In this document: in pieces, positions 1 to 7,960 of the stretch
Numbering within the stretch: the stretch's first letter is position 1
How the letters are laid out: the number at the start of each line of letters is the position of its first letter
Source of the DNA: CAZILN01 sp964540005
Lineage (GTDB): Bacteria > Bacteroidota > Bacteroidia > Bacteroidales > SM23-62
Direction: 5' to 3'
Assembly: GCA_964540005.1 (NCBI GenBank)
Contig: CAZILN010000388.1
Coordinates: 1-43,976, forward strand
DNA: 43,976 nt
The notes under the pieces: generated by a model
The model's database searches: none
The model's input: only the letters and a program-made list of their open reading frames with translations
Told to the model about the DNA's origin: nothing
Position numbers and translations under genes: made by a program

Positions 1-448
1 GCCCGTCTTTCTGGTGACAGTTTACATCCAGGAAAGGATTATAACCGCAACGTTGCTGTCTCATGAATCCAAGCATGACGTCCGGATAATTGCTGAAAGC
101 TTCATTACTGACAGGAAAAGTACCTGAAGTGATCCGTGCTTTGGGAATTCGGATCTGATACTGTCCTGGTTCCTGAAGTTCTGAGAAATCCAGCTCGTAA
201 AACCAGGAAAAGGTCCCCCAACCAGGTCTTTCAATGGGTACTAAAGGTTTCTTAAGCACCTTGTCACGCGAATCCGTATCAATCACCTGGAAATCTCCCT
301 TCAGGGGACACTTTGAAATTACCATGCCTGTTTTGTGCTCAGTGCTATGGTAACCCGAAATGTTGACCCTGATAAAAGATTGTGAATCAGCCCAGTTACT
401 GACAACCAACAAGATCAGTCCACACAGAAAAAATTGAATTGATTTCAT
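1..448 (-). CDS. Glycoside hydrolase family 9 (cellulase-type), N-terminal part, truncated by window edge
   Basis: The reading frame opens with ATG at 446-448 on the minus strand and runs without a stop to the window edge, giving 149 residues. Residues 1-23 look like a signal peptide (basic start, hydrophobic core, then ADSQ). Residues 24-115 have the pattern of the Ig-like domain found in front of GH9 catalytic domains (IRVNISGYHS, ELQEPGQYQIRIP). Residues 130-139 (RQQRCGYNPF) match the conserved beginning of the GH9 catalytic domain in Bacteroidota. Known family role: endo-acting hydrolysis of beta-1,4-glucans such as cellulose or mixed-linkage glucan. The catalytic Asp and Glu lie outside the window, so activity cannot be judged. 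A minus-strand TATTTTTA at 469-476 could be its -7 element, making it divergent from the methyltransferase gene. The family call is fairly secure; the substrate is not. Confidence 0.82.
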   Translation of the reverse strand, partial: MKSIQFFLCGLILLVVSNWADSQSFIRVNISGYHSTEHKTGMVISKCPLKGDFQVIDTDSRDKVLKKPLVPIERPGWGTFSWFYELDFSELQEPGQYQIRIPKARITSGTFPVSNEAFSNYPDVMLGFMRQQRCGYNPFLDVNCHQKDG

Positions 449-480
449 AAGCCTGTATATAGAATGAGTAAAAATATCAG

Positions 481-488
481 TATTTTTG
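481..488 (+). promoter_or_regulatory. Bacteroidota-type -7 promoter element upstream of the methyltransferase
   Basis: TATTTTTG fits the TAnnTTTG consensus of the Bacteroidota primary sigma factor and ends 19 bases before the start codon at 508. No TTTG -33 element is visible at the usual distance, so this is a motif match only. Confidence 0.4.
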
Positions 489-507
489 GAACTTTTACAT
501 ATTTAAT

Positions 508-1290
508 ATGAAATGCAGAGTTTGTGATAGTGAAGACTTAAAACTGTTCTATACACAGGGGCATGAAGACCAGTTCCACCTGTACAGATGCGGGGTGTGC
601 GGACTGGTGAACCTTGACATGGAGGGGCTGAACCTGCTGGATCACCAGGAAAAGTATGCAGGAGAAGAAGAAGTACCCGGGGATTATGAAGCTGATCCCA
701 GGGTCAGGCAATCTTATCGTTTTATTAAAAAATATGTCCCTGTAACGGGAAAATATATGGATATCGGCTGCGGGGGCGGAGGCATGCTTTATTATGCACA
801 GAAGGATGGCTGGAATGTAAAGGGCCTGGAGCTTTCGCCTGTCCTGGCCAGGCTGGTCAGTGAGAAGCTGGGAGTGGATGTGGATGTTGCGAATTTCCTG
901 GAATATGTCCGCGATGAGGGCGAATATGACCTGGTTTCCCTGCGCCATGTACTGGAACACCTGACTGATTCCATTTCAGCCATGAAAAATATTTCCCGCC
1001 TGCTGAAACCGGATGGATATGCCCACCTTGAATTCCCGAATATTAACGGAATCTCGTTCCGGCTGAAACGATTTCTGACCCGGATGGGCTTATATAAGAA
1101 AAAATATCAGCCTGACTGGCGGCCCGGACATTGCAATGAATTTTCACGGGGGGCTTTCGAACACCTGCTGGGCCGGACCGGGTTCAGGATGATCCGCTGG
1201 GAGACCTATACCCATAAGCCATTTGCCGACTTCTTCTACAATAACATCCATATCGGTACCAAGGCAAGGGTGATCATTCAGAAGATATGA
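508..1290 (+). CDS. Class I SAM-dependent methyltransferase with N-terminal zinc-ribbon-like motif
   Basis: This 260-residue protein has two CxxC pairs at the N-terminus (C3/C6 and C28/C31), which probably bind zinc. The SAM-binding motif I follows (DIGCGGGG, residues 85-92), with the acidic end of strand 2 at GLELS and a post-motif LRHVLEHL at 145-152 typical of the Methyltransf_11/23 group. The C-terminal half ends in the usual beta-rich part of the fold. Small methyltransferases with such a Cys-rich head often modify sugars or lipids in cell-surface synthesis, but no such genes lie nearby, so the substrate is unknown. It is probably monocistronic: a divergent GH9 gene lies upstream and a decayed gene on the opposite strand downstream. 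A TAnnTTTG element sits just in front of the start. Fold confidence is high; substrate confidence is very low. Confidence 0.82.
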   Translation: MKCRVCDSEDLKLFYTQGHEDQFHLYRCGVCGLVNLDMEGLNLLDHQEKYAGEEEVPGDYEADPRVRQSYRFIKKYVPVTGKYMDIGCGGGGMLYYAQKDGWNVKGLELSPVLARLVSEKLGVDVDVANFLEYVRDEGEYDLVSLRHVLEHLTDSISAMKNISRLLKPDGYAHLEFPNINGISFRLKRFLTRMGLYKKKYQPDWRPGHCNEFSRGAFEHLLGRTGFRMIRWETYTHKPFADFFYNNIHIGTKARVIIQKI

Positions 1291-1350
1291 TATTTGATTT
1301 ATGTCTGATGATATTGATGATGCCCCGGTAGCGTCTTAATAATACTGATA

Positions 1351-1621
1351 TCAATAATTATCAAACTCAAAAGGGGGCAGGTCTGTCAGCTCCCATGAAA
1401 TGATGCTTTCATTTATATAAGATTCATCACAGTCCCCGCAATTGCACCTGGCCAGGTAGTCCTTTGATTCTGCCTCTGACTCTGCTTCCACAGCTTCTTC
1501 CATCTGCGCTTAAGAAGTACCTTTGGCAGCCTCATCTGCATCGGAGGACTTTTTTTTGCTGACCGTATCCGCTGAACAGTGCTGCCAGCAGAACAGGGAT
1601 CAATAGCTTGCGTAAAATCAT
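1351..1621 (-). pseudogene. Decayed small secreted or lipoprotein gene (frameshift plus premature stop)
   Basis: From ATG at 1619-1621 (minus) the frame encodes a signal peptide, MILRKLLIPVLLAALFSGYG, followed by QQKK. The frame then breaks inside a run of eight A on the coding strand (forward T run 1551-1558). One base off, the protein-like text continues as SSDADEAAKGTS, meets TAA, and goes on as an acidic tail with four Cys-like positions (RCNCGDCDESY) and the ending PPFEFDNY before TGA at 1351-1353. Removing one A and reading through the TAA would give about 89 residues. The tyrosine in LFSGYG sits where a lipobox cysteine would be expected (LFSGCG), perhaps a third lesion. The 79-codon frame at 1413-1652 on this strand is a shadow. 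Sequencing error in the A8 run could explain the frameshift but not the stop. Function unknown. Confidence 0.6.
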
Positions 1622-1740
1622 GGTTGAGTAAATTTTTATGTTCTGATAACATTTACCCGGCCGGACAAATTTCATGAAAGACTAAGTTCTCAAAAAAAGG
1701 CAAACGGGCAAGTTTGACAGTTGAAGCAGTATCAGAAAAA

Positions 1741-1772
1741 TTTGTGTTTGTTCGCAACTAAGCTTAATTTTG
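1741..1772 (+). promoter_or_regulatory. Bacteroidota-type promoter for the dehydrogenase/TPR-kinase pair
   Basis: TTTG at 1741-1744 (-33) and TAATTTTG at 1765-1772 (-7, TAnnTTTG) are separated by 20 bases, within the usual spacing for Bacteroidota promoters. The start codon of the dehydrogenase gene follows 34 bases later. This is the best-formed promoter in the window. Confidence 0.6.
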
Positions 1773-1806
1773 GTAAAGGTAGCGGACACTCTGAAATTAT
1801 TAAAAA

Positions 1807-2730
1807 ATGGATCATAAAATCACCATCTTAACAACGACCTCGAGCTTCAGTTATGAAGAAATTCCCGAAGATATTGATCTTATTAAAAACCCCCATAAAA
1901 GAAGGCTGAAAAAAGAGGAGCTGAAGGAACTGATCTTTATCCACCAGCCTCATGGGATCATTGCCGGGGTTGAACCGATTACAAAGGACGTACTCAATGC
2001 GGCTTCCAATCTTAAAGTGATCTCACGCTGCGGTATAGATCTTGAATCGATTGACCAGAAGGCCGCCAAACAGCTTGGCATTTTAATTTACAGTACCCGT
2101 ACGGCCCCGGACCTCCCCCTTGCAGAATTGACGGTCACCATGATTCTCAGCCTGCTTAAGCATATCAGGGAGATGGATAATGCCGTGAGAAGCGACAATT
2201 GGAAACGCTCCATATCAAGCCTCTTATCGGATAAGACCGTAGGCATCATCGGTTGCGGGTTAAGAGGAAGCAGGGTAGCCAGCCTGCTGGAACCTTTCGG
2301 TTGCCAGCTGATAGGCTGTGATGTGAATGTGCGCAGGCATGAATTTTTTGAAATGGTTGATTTTAATAAGATCATTTTACAGTCTGATATCATCACCCTG
2401 CATACACCACTAACCGGAAAGAATTATCATCTCATCGGGAAAGAGGAGATAGAAAAGATGAAAGACGGGGTCATTATCGTAAATACTGCACGGGGTGGAC
2501 TGATAGATGAAAATGCATTGTATAAAGGACTGCAATCGGGGAAAATTTCAGGAGCGGGACTCGATGTCTTTGAGGAGGAACCTTACCGTGGCCCCCTGAA
2601 TGATTTCAAGGGAAATTTGATCCTGACCCCCCATATTGGGTCCTTTGCCGGGACCTACAGGTTTGACATGGAAAGCGAGGCCATGCAAAACATGATCACA
2701 GGCCTTAAAAAGCAAGGAATCCAGTTTTAA
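1807..2730 (+). CDS. D-isomer-specific 2-hydroxyacid dehydrogenase (phosphoglycerate dehydrogenase-like)
   Basis: This 307-residue NAD-dependent oxidoreductase has the family's two-domain layout. The Rossmann motif GCGLRG is at 149-154, followed by an acidic residue at the end of the next strand (GCDV). The catalytic residues are visible: Arg229 in NTARGG, Glu258 in FEEEP and His276 in TPHIGS. Family enzymes interconvert 2-hydroxy and 2-keto acids; the closest pattern is the SerA/phosphoglycerate dehydrogenase branch. It lacks the C-terminal ACT regulatory domain of classical SerA, and no serC is adjacent, so a role in serine synthesis is not established. Its TAA stop overlaps the start of the following TPR-histidine kinase gene (TAATG), so the two are translationally coupled. 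The enzyme may act on the same metabolite or stress the kinase senses, but that is inference. Confidence 0.85.
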   Translation: MDHKITILTTTSSFSYEEIPEDIDLIKNPHKRRLKKEELKELIFIHQPHGIIAGVEPITKDVLNAASNLKVISRCGIDLESIDQKAAKQLGILIYSTRTAPDLPLAELTVTMILSLLKHIREMDNAVRSDNWKRSISSLLSDKTVGIIGCGLRGSRVASLLEPFGCQLIGCDVNVRRHEFFEMVDFNKIILQSDIITLHTPLTGKNYHLIGKEEIEKMKDGVIIVNTARGGLIDENALYKGLQSGKISGAGLDVFEEEPYRGPLNDFKGNLILTPHIGSFAGTYRFDMESEAMQNMITGLKKQGIQF

Positions 2731-4634
2731 TGAGTTCCCGGACAGATAAAATTGACCAGCTGAACCGGCAGGCCTGGAAAAACAGGTTCAATATCGAATA
2801 CAGGAAACAGTACCTTGCAGATCTGGAGGAAGCTAAAAAGCTGTCAGAAGAGATATCCTACCTGAAAGGTCAGGCTTATTCAGACCTGAATATGGCCATC
2901 CACCATTTCCATAACGGTCAGCAGAAACAGGCCCACCAGTTGATCCTTGAGATCCTCCCCTGGTTCCAGGAAAATGAACATGAACCCGGTTACAGCAGTA
3001 TCCTGAGGTACCTTGGAAATATATACTATGGATTGGGTGACATTACTGCCGGTATTGATTATGCAACAAGGGCACTGAAAACTGCAGAAGAACAGGATTT
3101 CACTGAAGGCATCGGGGAAGCCAACAACGATCTCGGACTGATTTATGAAGCGGACGGGGATTATGAAAAAGCCCTTCTGTACCTTAACCGGGCAAAAACA
3201 ACTAAAGAGGAAGCCGGGGATCTGAAAGGGGCCGCCTCTTCCATCAACAGGATTGCACGTACCTATTCGGATCAGGGCAATTATAAGGATGCTGTCAAAT
3301 ATTATAAGTTATCCGAGAAAATAAGGAAGGAGCATTATCCCATCTCTTTGCCCTGGACATATATAGGAATAGCAGGTACTTACGAGAAAATGGGAGAACA
3401 CACTCTGGCAATTCAGTATTATGAAAAGATCCTTCTTGAATTCGAAGATGCCATAGATGAGCGTATCAAATGCTACCTGAACCTGGGAATGGGAAGGTCC
3501 TATGCATGTACATCTGATAATGAAAAAGCACTGAGCTGTTATAACAATTCCCTTAATCTGGCAAAATCTATAGAAGCAAAGAACTTGTTGATAGAAGCCC
3601 ATAAAGCCCTGGCTGATTTCTATGAAAAACAGGGTGACCTGGTAAATTCGCTCAAACACAGTAAGGAGTTTGTTTCCATGCTTGAGGAATTCTACAGCGC
3701 GGAGAACCGGACCCGCATGAAGAACCTTCAGATAGGCTACGCGGTTGAAACCGAACAGCGGGAGAAAGAGATCTTCAGGCTCAAGAACGTAGAGCTGAGG
3801 TCGGCCCTGACAAAGATCGAAAAACAGAAGGATGAGATTGAAAAGCAGAGGAACGAGTTGGCCAGGACCCTGGATAAGTTGAAAAGAACACAGTCTCAAT
3901 TGCTTGAATCAAGGAAGATGGAGGCCCTGGCCGGACTGGTGGCCGGAATGGCGCATGAAATCAATACCCCGGTGGGAATCGGGATCACGGCCGTAAGCAG
4001 TATGATAGACCAGGCCAGTAAGATGGCCGATCTTTATAATGAGAACAAGATCTCCCGAAGCGGTTTCAGGGATTACCTCTCAGAAAGCATGGAGTCGGCC
4101 AGGCTGTTGCAGAAAAACCTGGACCGTACTGCTTCCCTGATCCAGCATTTCAAAGAGGTCTCAGTGGTGCATTCATCTGAAAAACGGCAGAAATTCTATC
4201 TGAGAAGTTTTATGGAGGACCTTGTAAAAAGTATGCTTTCTCAACCGGAGTGGAACAACATTGAATTTGAACTTGCCTGTGACGATAAATTAAGGATCAA
4301 TACTTACCCGGGCGATGTAGCCCGTATCCTGTCTAACATTATCCGGAATTCTATGATACATGCTTTTGGTCCTGGCACACCCGGACAGATACATATTGCA
4401 ATCACCCCTGTTAAACGCAGCCTGAAAATAGATTACTCGGACAATGGTGCCGGGATACCCCCTGATCTGCTCCCCAGGATCTTTGAACCCTTTGTCACGT
4501 CGGACCAGCAAAAAGGCCCGGGACTAGGACTCCACATAGTATACAACCTGGTGACACAGAAATTTAAAGGCCAAATTTCCTGTGAAAGTGACCGGAAATC
4601 GGGAACAAAGTTTTATATTAACATCCCCCTTTAA
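2730..4634 (+). CDS. Cytoplasmic TPR-sensor histidine kinase
   Basis: The 634-residue protein has no membrane segment. Residues about 45-320 form tetratricopeptide repeats with clear pairs such as LGLIYEADGDYEKALLYLN. Residues 321-360 are a charged linker (YSAENRTRMKNLQIGYAVE), and a coiled coil runs to about 395. The kinase core follows: phospho-acceptor His409 in GMAHEINTPVG, an N-box around Asn540 (NIIRNSMIHA), DNGAG at 571-575 and GPGLGLH at 596-602. It should autophosphorylate on His409 and pass phosphate to a response regulator, which is not encoded next to it, making it an orphan kinase. The TPR part and linker resemble the TPR-phosphatase at 25397-27271, suggesting a common input. The gene starts inside the stop codon of the dehydrogenase gene. 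Kinase assignment is firm; the signal is unknown. Confidence 0.9.
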   Translation: MSSRTDKIDQLNRQAWKNRFNIEYRKQYLADLEEAKKLSEEISYLKGQAYSDLNMAIHHFHNGQQKQAHQLILEILPWFQENEHEPGYSSILRYLGNIYYGLGDITAGIDYATRALKTAEEQDFTEGIGEANNDLGLIYEADGDYEKALLYLNRAKTTKEEAGDLKGAASSINRIARTYSDQGNYKDAVKYYKLSEKIRKEHYPISLPWTYIGIAGTYEKMGEHTLAIQYYEKILLEFEDAIDERIKCYLNLGMGRSYACTSDNEKALSCYNNSLNLAKSIEAKNLLIEAHKALADFYEKQGDLVNSLKHSKEFVSMLEEFYSAENRTRMKNLQIGYAVETEQREKEIFRLKNVELRSALTKIEKQKDEIEKQRNELARTLDKLKRTQSQLLESRKMEALAGLVAGMAHEINTPVGIGITAVSSMIDQASKMADLYNENKISRSGFRDYLSESMESARLLQKNLDRTASLIQHFKEVSVVHSSEKRQKFYLRSFMEDLVKSMLSQPEWNNIEFELACDDKLRINTYPGDVARILSNIIRNSMIHAFGPGTPGQIHIAITPVKRSLKIDYSDNGAGIPPDLLPRIFEPFVTSDQQKGPGLGLHIVYNLVTQKFKGQISCESDRKSGTKFYINIPL

Positions 4635-4711
4635 GCCCTGCAAACTGGAAAAGTTATTTTCGAAGTATGAGATTCGTCAGTTGATTATCAAATTCATTTC
4701 ATTTTGTCTCA

Positions 4712-6436
4712 ATGAAGAAAGAAAACAGGAACCATTCACTATCGCGCAGGCAGTTTGTTAAGAAGACAGCCAAAGGGGCGGCACTGATAGGTGCAGGCCT
4801 GGCAACTCCCTATATCACAGGATGTTCAGAAAAAGAAGAATACGACCTGATTATTTTCGGGGGAACTGTCTATGACGGCCTGGGAAATCCGGGCATCGAA
4901 TCCGATATTGCTGTGAAAAACGGAAGGATCTACAGGATTGCACCCGGACTGAATACTAAATGGGCCAGGCAGGTCATTGATGCAAGGGGATATGCAGTTT
5001 CTCCCGGATTCATAGATCCGCATACCCACAGCGATACCGAATTAATCGCCAACCGCAAAGCTGAAAGCTATATACGACAGGGTGTCACCACTGAGGTAGG
5101 GGGCAACTGCGGCATCACATACTTCCCCATACCGGATGCCCTTTCACTGGAATGGAGAAGGAAATTCAAAAATGACTGGGATGTCGATATGGACTGGGAT
5201 ACGTTGAACGGATTTTTTAACCGCCTCTCAGACCCCGGAATAGCCTATAATTTTGCCACACTGGTGGGTCATGGATCCATCCGTGGCAAAGCCCGCGGAC
5301 TGGGCAACGGTCCGCCTACAGACCAGGAGATGGAAGAGATGAAACTCCATGTTCGGGAAGCCATGGAGTCCGGTGCTGTGGGTATGTCCACCGGACTGGA
5401 GTACCTGCCAGGTATCTATGCACACAAGGATGAAATTATTGAACTTTGCAGGATAGTGGCACAGTACGGAGGAGTCTATGCCACCCATATGCGCAGTGAG
5501 GGCACCAGGCTGATAGAAGCCGTGGATGAAGCCATCAGCGTTGCCAGGGAAACAGGAGTCAGCCTAGAGATATCCCACTTCAAGGTTGCATACCCGGTAA
5601 ACTGGTATAAAATTAATGATGCCCTGCAAATGATCGAAGATGCCCGGATGGAAGGCATAAAGATAGAGATCGACAGGTATCCCTATACTGCGGGTTCAAC
5701 CGGACTGGCACTCTATTTCCCCATGTGGGCCAAGGTGGGTTCCAGGGCTGAATGCATTGCCAGGCTGGAAGATCCCGGGAACCATGCAAAACTGGGGACA
5801 GCACTTGATACTATGGGTGCCAAACTGGGTTCCTGGGAAAAAGTTATAATTGCCTCAGTTGAAACTGAAAAGAACAGGATTTTCCAGGGTAAGAATATTG
5901 TTGAGGCCGCCGGTTCCAAAGATAAGGAAGTAAATACGTTTTTACGTGAACTGATGATAGAGGAAGGCCTTAATGTGGACATGATCACATTCATGATGGA
6001 TGAAGACAATACCCGCAGGATACTGGCTCATCCCCTTACGAGCATCGGCTCTGATTCCTCTGCCAGGGCGCCTTATGGCCCACTGAGCAAAACCAAGCCT
6101 CATCCAAGGTGCTATGGTACTTTTCCCCGGGTACTTGGCAGATATGTCCGTGAAGAGAACCTGATGAGCCTGCCGGAAGCCATCAGGAAAATGACTTCCA
6201 AGACTGCCATGAAGTTCGGGATCAGGGAAAGGGGACAACTGAAAGAGAATTTCTTTGCAGATATAAGTATTTTCAACCCGGATACAGTCATTGATAAAGC
6301 CACATGGTCAGATCCTCATCAGTACCCCGAGGGGATAGACTATGTCATCGTAAACGGAGAGCTCGTTATAAATGAAGGGGAGCATACCGGAAAATTACCG
6401 GGTAGAGTATTAAGAAAAGAAACCCAGATACCATGA
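4712..6436 (+). CDS. N-acyl-D-amino-acid deacylase-like amidohydrolase, Tat-exported lipoprotein
   Basis: This 574-residue protein opens with a twin-arginine signal (SRRQFVK, residues 11-17) and a lipobox ending in Cys38 (ATPYITGC), so it is probably exported folded and lipid-anchored. The mature part is a D-aminoacylase/dihydroorotase-type amidohydrolase: HxH at 104-106 (IDPHTHSD), Cys133 in GNCG where D-aminoacylases have a zinc-bridging Cys, Glu230 in STGLEYLPG, His259 in THMR, His289 in ISHF and Asp448 in IGSDSS. The family removes acyl groups from N-acyl-D-amino acids or related D-aminoacyl compounds using zinc. Its TGA overlaps the glpK start by four bases (ATGA), so it is co-translated with the glycerol genes, an unusual pairing. 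The substrate could instead be a peptide or hydantoin-like compound. Family confidence is high; the physiological role is open. Confidence 0.87.
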   Translation: MKKENRNHSLSRRQFVKKTAKGAALIGAGLATPYITGCSEKEEYDLIIFGGTVYDGLGNPGIESDIAVKNGRIYRIAPGLNTKWARQVIDARGYAVSPGFIDPHTHSDTELIANRKAESYIRQGVTTEVGGNCGITYFPIPDALSLEWRRKFKNDWDVDMDWDTLNGFFNRLSDPGIAYNFATLVGHGSIRGKARGLGNGPPTDQEMEEMKLHVREAMESGAVGMSTGLEYLPGIYAHKDEIIELCRIVAQYGGVYATHMRSEGTRLIEAVDEAISVARETGVSLEISHFKVAYPVNWYKINDALQMIEDARMEGIKIEIDRYPYTAGSTGLALYFPMWAKVGSRAECIARLEDPGNHAKLGTALDTMGAKLGSWEKVIIASVETEKNRIFQGKNIVEAAGSKDKEVNTFLRELMIEEGLNVDMITFMMDEDNTRRILAHPLTSIGSDSSARAPYGPLSKTKPHPRCYGTFPRVLGRYVREENLMSLPEAIRKMTSKTAMKFGIRERGQLKENFFADISIFNPDTVIDKATWSDPHQYPEGIDYVIVNGELVINEGEHTGKLPGRVLRKETQIP

Positions 6437-7929
6437 ATAAGAAATACATACTTTCGCTTGATTCCGGGACTACCAGCAACCGGGCCATTCTCTTTGATCA
6501 TTCGGGACAGGTTTGCCAGGTGTCCCAACGCGAGTTCCAGCAGATCTTCCCGCAACCGGGCTGGGTGGAACACGACCCGGAAGAAATCTGGTCCACACAG
6601 AAATTTGTAGCCCGCGATGTTCTGAATAAACAGGGTATAACAGCCGCAGAAATAGCGGCCATCGGCATCACCAACCAGAGGGAGACCACCCTTGTTTGGG
6701 ACCGGGAAACAGGAAAACCGGTGTATAATGCCATCGTGTGGCAGGACCGCCGGACGGCGGGTATTTGCGATAAGTTGAAAAAGGACGGGGCGAGTGATAT
6801 GGTGCGAAGCAAAACCGGACTGGTCATAGATGCCTACTTTTCAGGTACCAAGATCAAATGGATACTTGTGAATGTACCTTCTGCAAAGAAAATGGCAGAA
6901 CAGGGCAAGCTGGCATTCGGCACGGTCGACACCTGGCTGATCTGGCGCCTGAGCCATGGGAAGGCTCACATTACTGATGTCAGTAATGCGAGCAGGACGC
7001 TGCTGTTTAATATACATGATCTAAAATGGGACCCTGAGCTTCTTGATATTTTAGGGATCCCTGAAAACATGCTTCCTGAGGTAGGATCAAGCTCCGAGAT
7101 CTACACACATTCTGTAAAGGAACACCTTGGAGAAGAGATCCCCATTGCCGGTATCGCAGGGGACCAGCAGGCGGCTTTATTCGGACAGATGTGCATAAAG
7201 GAAGGTATGGTGAAAAATACATACGGCACCGGGTGTTTTGTGGTCATGAACACAGGCAACAAGGTCATCGAATCAAAGAATAACCTGCTGTCGACCATAG
7301 CATGGAAAGTAGCCGGTGAGACAAGTTATGCCCTGGAAGGAAGCATCTTTATTGCCGGTGCTGCCATTCAGTGGCTCCGCGACAAGCTGGGAATAATCAA
7401 AAATGCCTCAGAAGTGGAACAACTTGCCGCATCAGTGAAAGACAGCGGAGGTGTTTTCTTTGTTCCGGCTTTTGTGGGTCTTGGTGCCCCTCACTGGGAC
7501 CCTTATGCTACCGGGACCATCATAGGAATCAACCGGGACACATCGGATGCCCATATTGCACGGGCAGCACTTGAAGCAATAGCACTGCAAACCATGGATG
7601 TAATCAATACCATGGTAAAGGATTCAGGTACGGACATAAGAGAACTCAAGGTTGACGGAGGAGCTGCCGTTAACAACCTGCTGATGCAGATACAGGCCGA
7701 TGTTATAGGTCAGAAGGTCATCAGGCCAAGGATAACTGAGACAACAGCGCTGGGAGCAGCTTACCTTGCCGGACTTGCGGTTGGATTCTGGAAAGATATT
7801 GATGAAATAAAACAACAATGGCAGGTTGACAGGGTCTTTGAACCCTTAATAGATCCTGCACACCGCGATACATTGATGCATGGCTGGCAACTGGCCCTTA
7901 AGCGTAGCATGGGATGGAACAGTCCATAA
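6433..7929 (+). CDS. glpK: Glycerol kinase
   Basis: GlpK phosphorylates glycerol to sn-glycerol 3-phosphate with ATP in the cytoplasm. The 498-residue length is standard. Visible FGGY-kinase features are the N-terminal phosphate loop LSLDSGTTSNRA (8-19), glycerol-binding Arg83 and Glu84 in TNQRET, the VDTWLIWRL segment, and catalytic Asp244 in IAGDQQAALFG, followed by the second ATPase-domain motif KVDGGAAVNN. It overlaps the D-aminoacylase gene by four bases and is followed by glpD 31 bases downstream and glpF, so the order is amidohydrolase-glpK-glpD-glpF. No truncation or altered catalytic residue is seen. Neighbouring genes of the same pathway make the assignment very secure. Confidence 0.97.
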   Translation: MNKKYILSLDSGTTSNRAILFDHSGQVCQVSQREFQQIFPQPGWVEHDPEEIWSTQKFVARDVLNKQGITAAEIAAIGITNQRETTLVWDRETGKPVYNAIVWQDRRTAGICDKLKKDGASDMVRSKTGLVIDAYFSGTKIKWILVNVPSAKKMAEQGKLAFGTVDTWLIWRLSHGKAHITDVSNASRTLLFNIHDLKWDPELLDILGIPENMLPEVGSSSEIYTHSVKEHLGEEIPIAGIAGDQQAALFGQMCIKEGMVKNTYGTGCFVVMNTGNKVIESKNNLLSTIAWKVAGETSYALEGSIFIAGAAIQWLRDKLGIIKNASEVEQLAASVKDSGGVFFVPAFVGLGAPHWDPYATGTIIGINRDTSDAHIARAALEAIALQTMDVINTMVKDSGTDIRELKVDGGAAVNNLLMQIQADVIGQKVIRPRITETTALGAAYLAGLAVGFWKDIDEIKQQWQVDRVFEPLIDPAHRDTLMHGWQLALKRSMGWNSP

Positions 7930-7960
7930 TCTGAAAAAATTTCATTAAAGTTGACCTGAA

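Noticed and set aside
1413..1652. Minus-strand frame of 79 codons
   Set aside because: It uses the wrong frame for both halves of the decayed gene at 1351-1621; its composition is unlike a protein, while the other frames give a signal peptide and an acidic tail.
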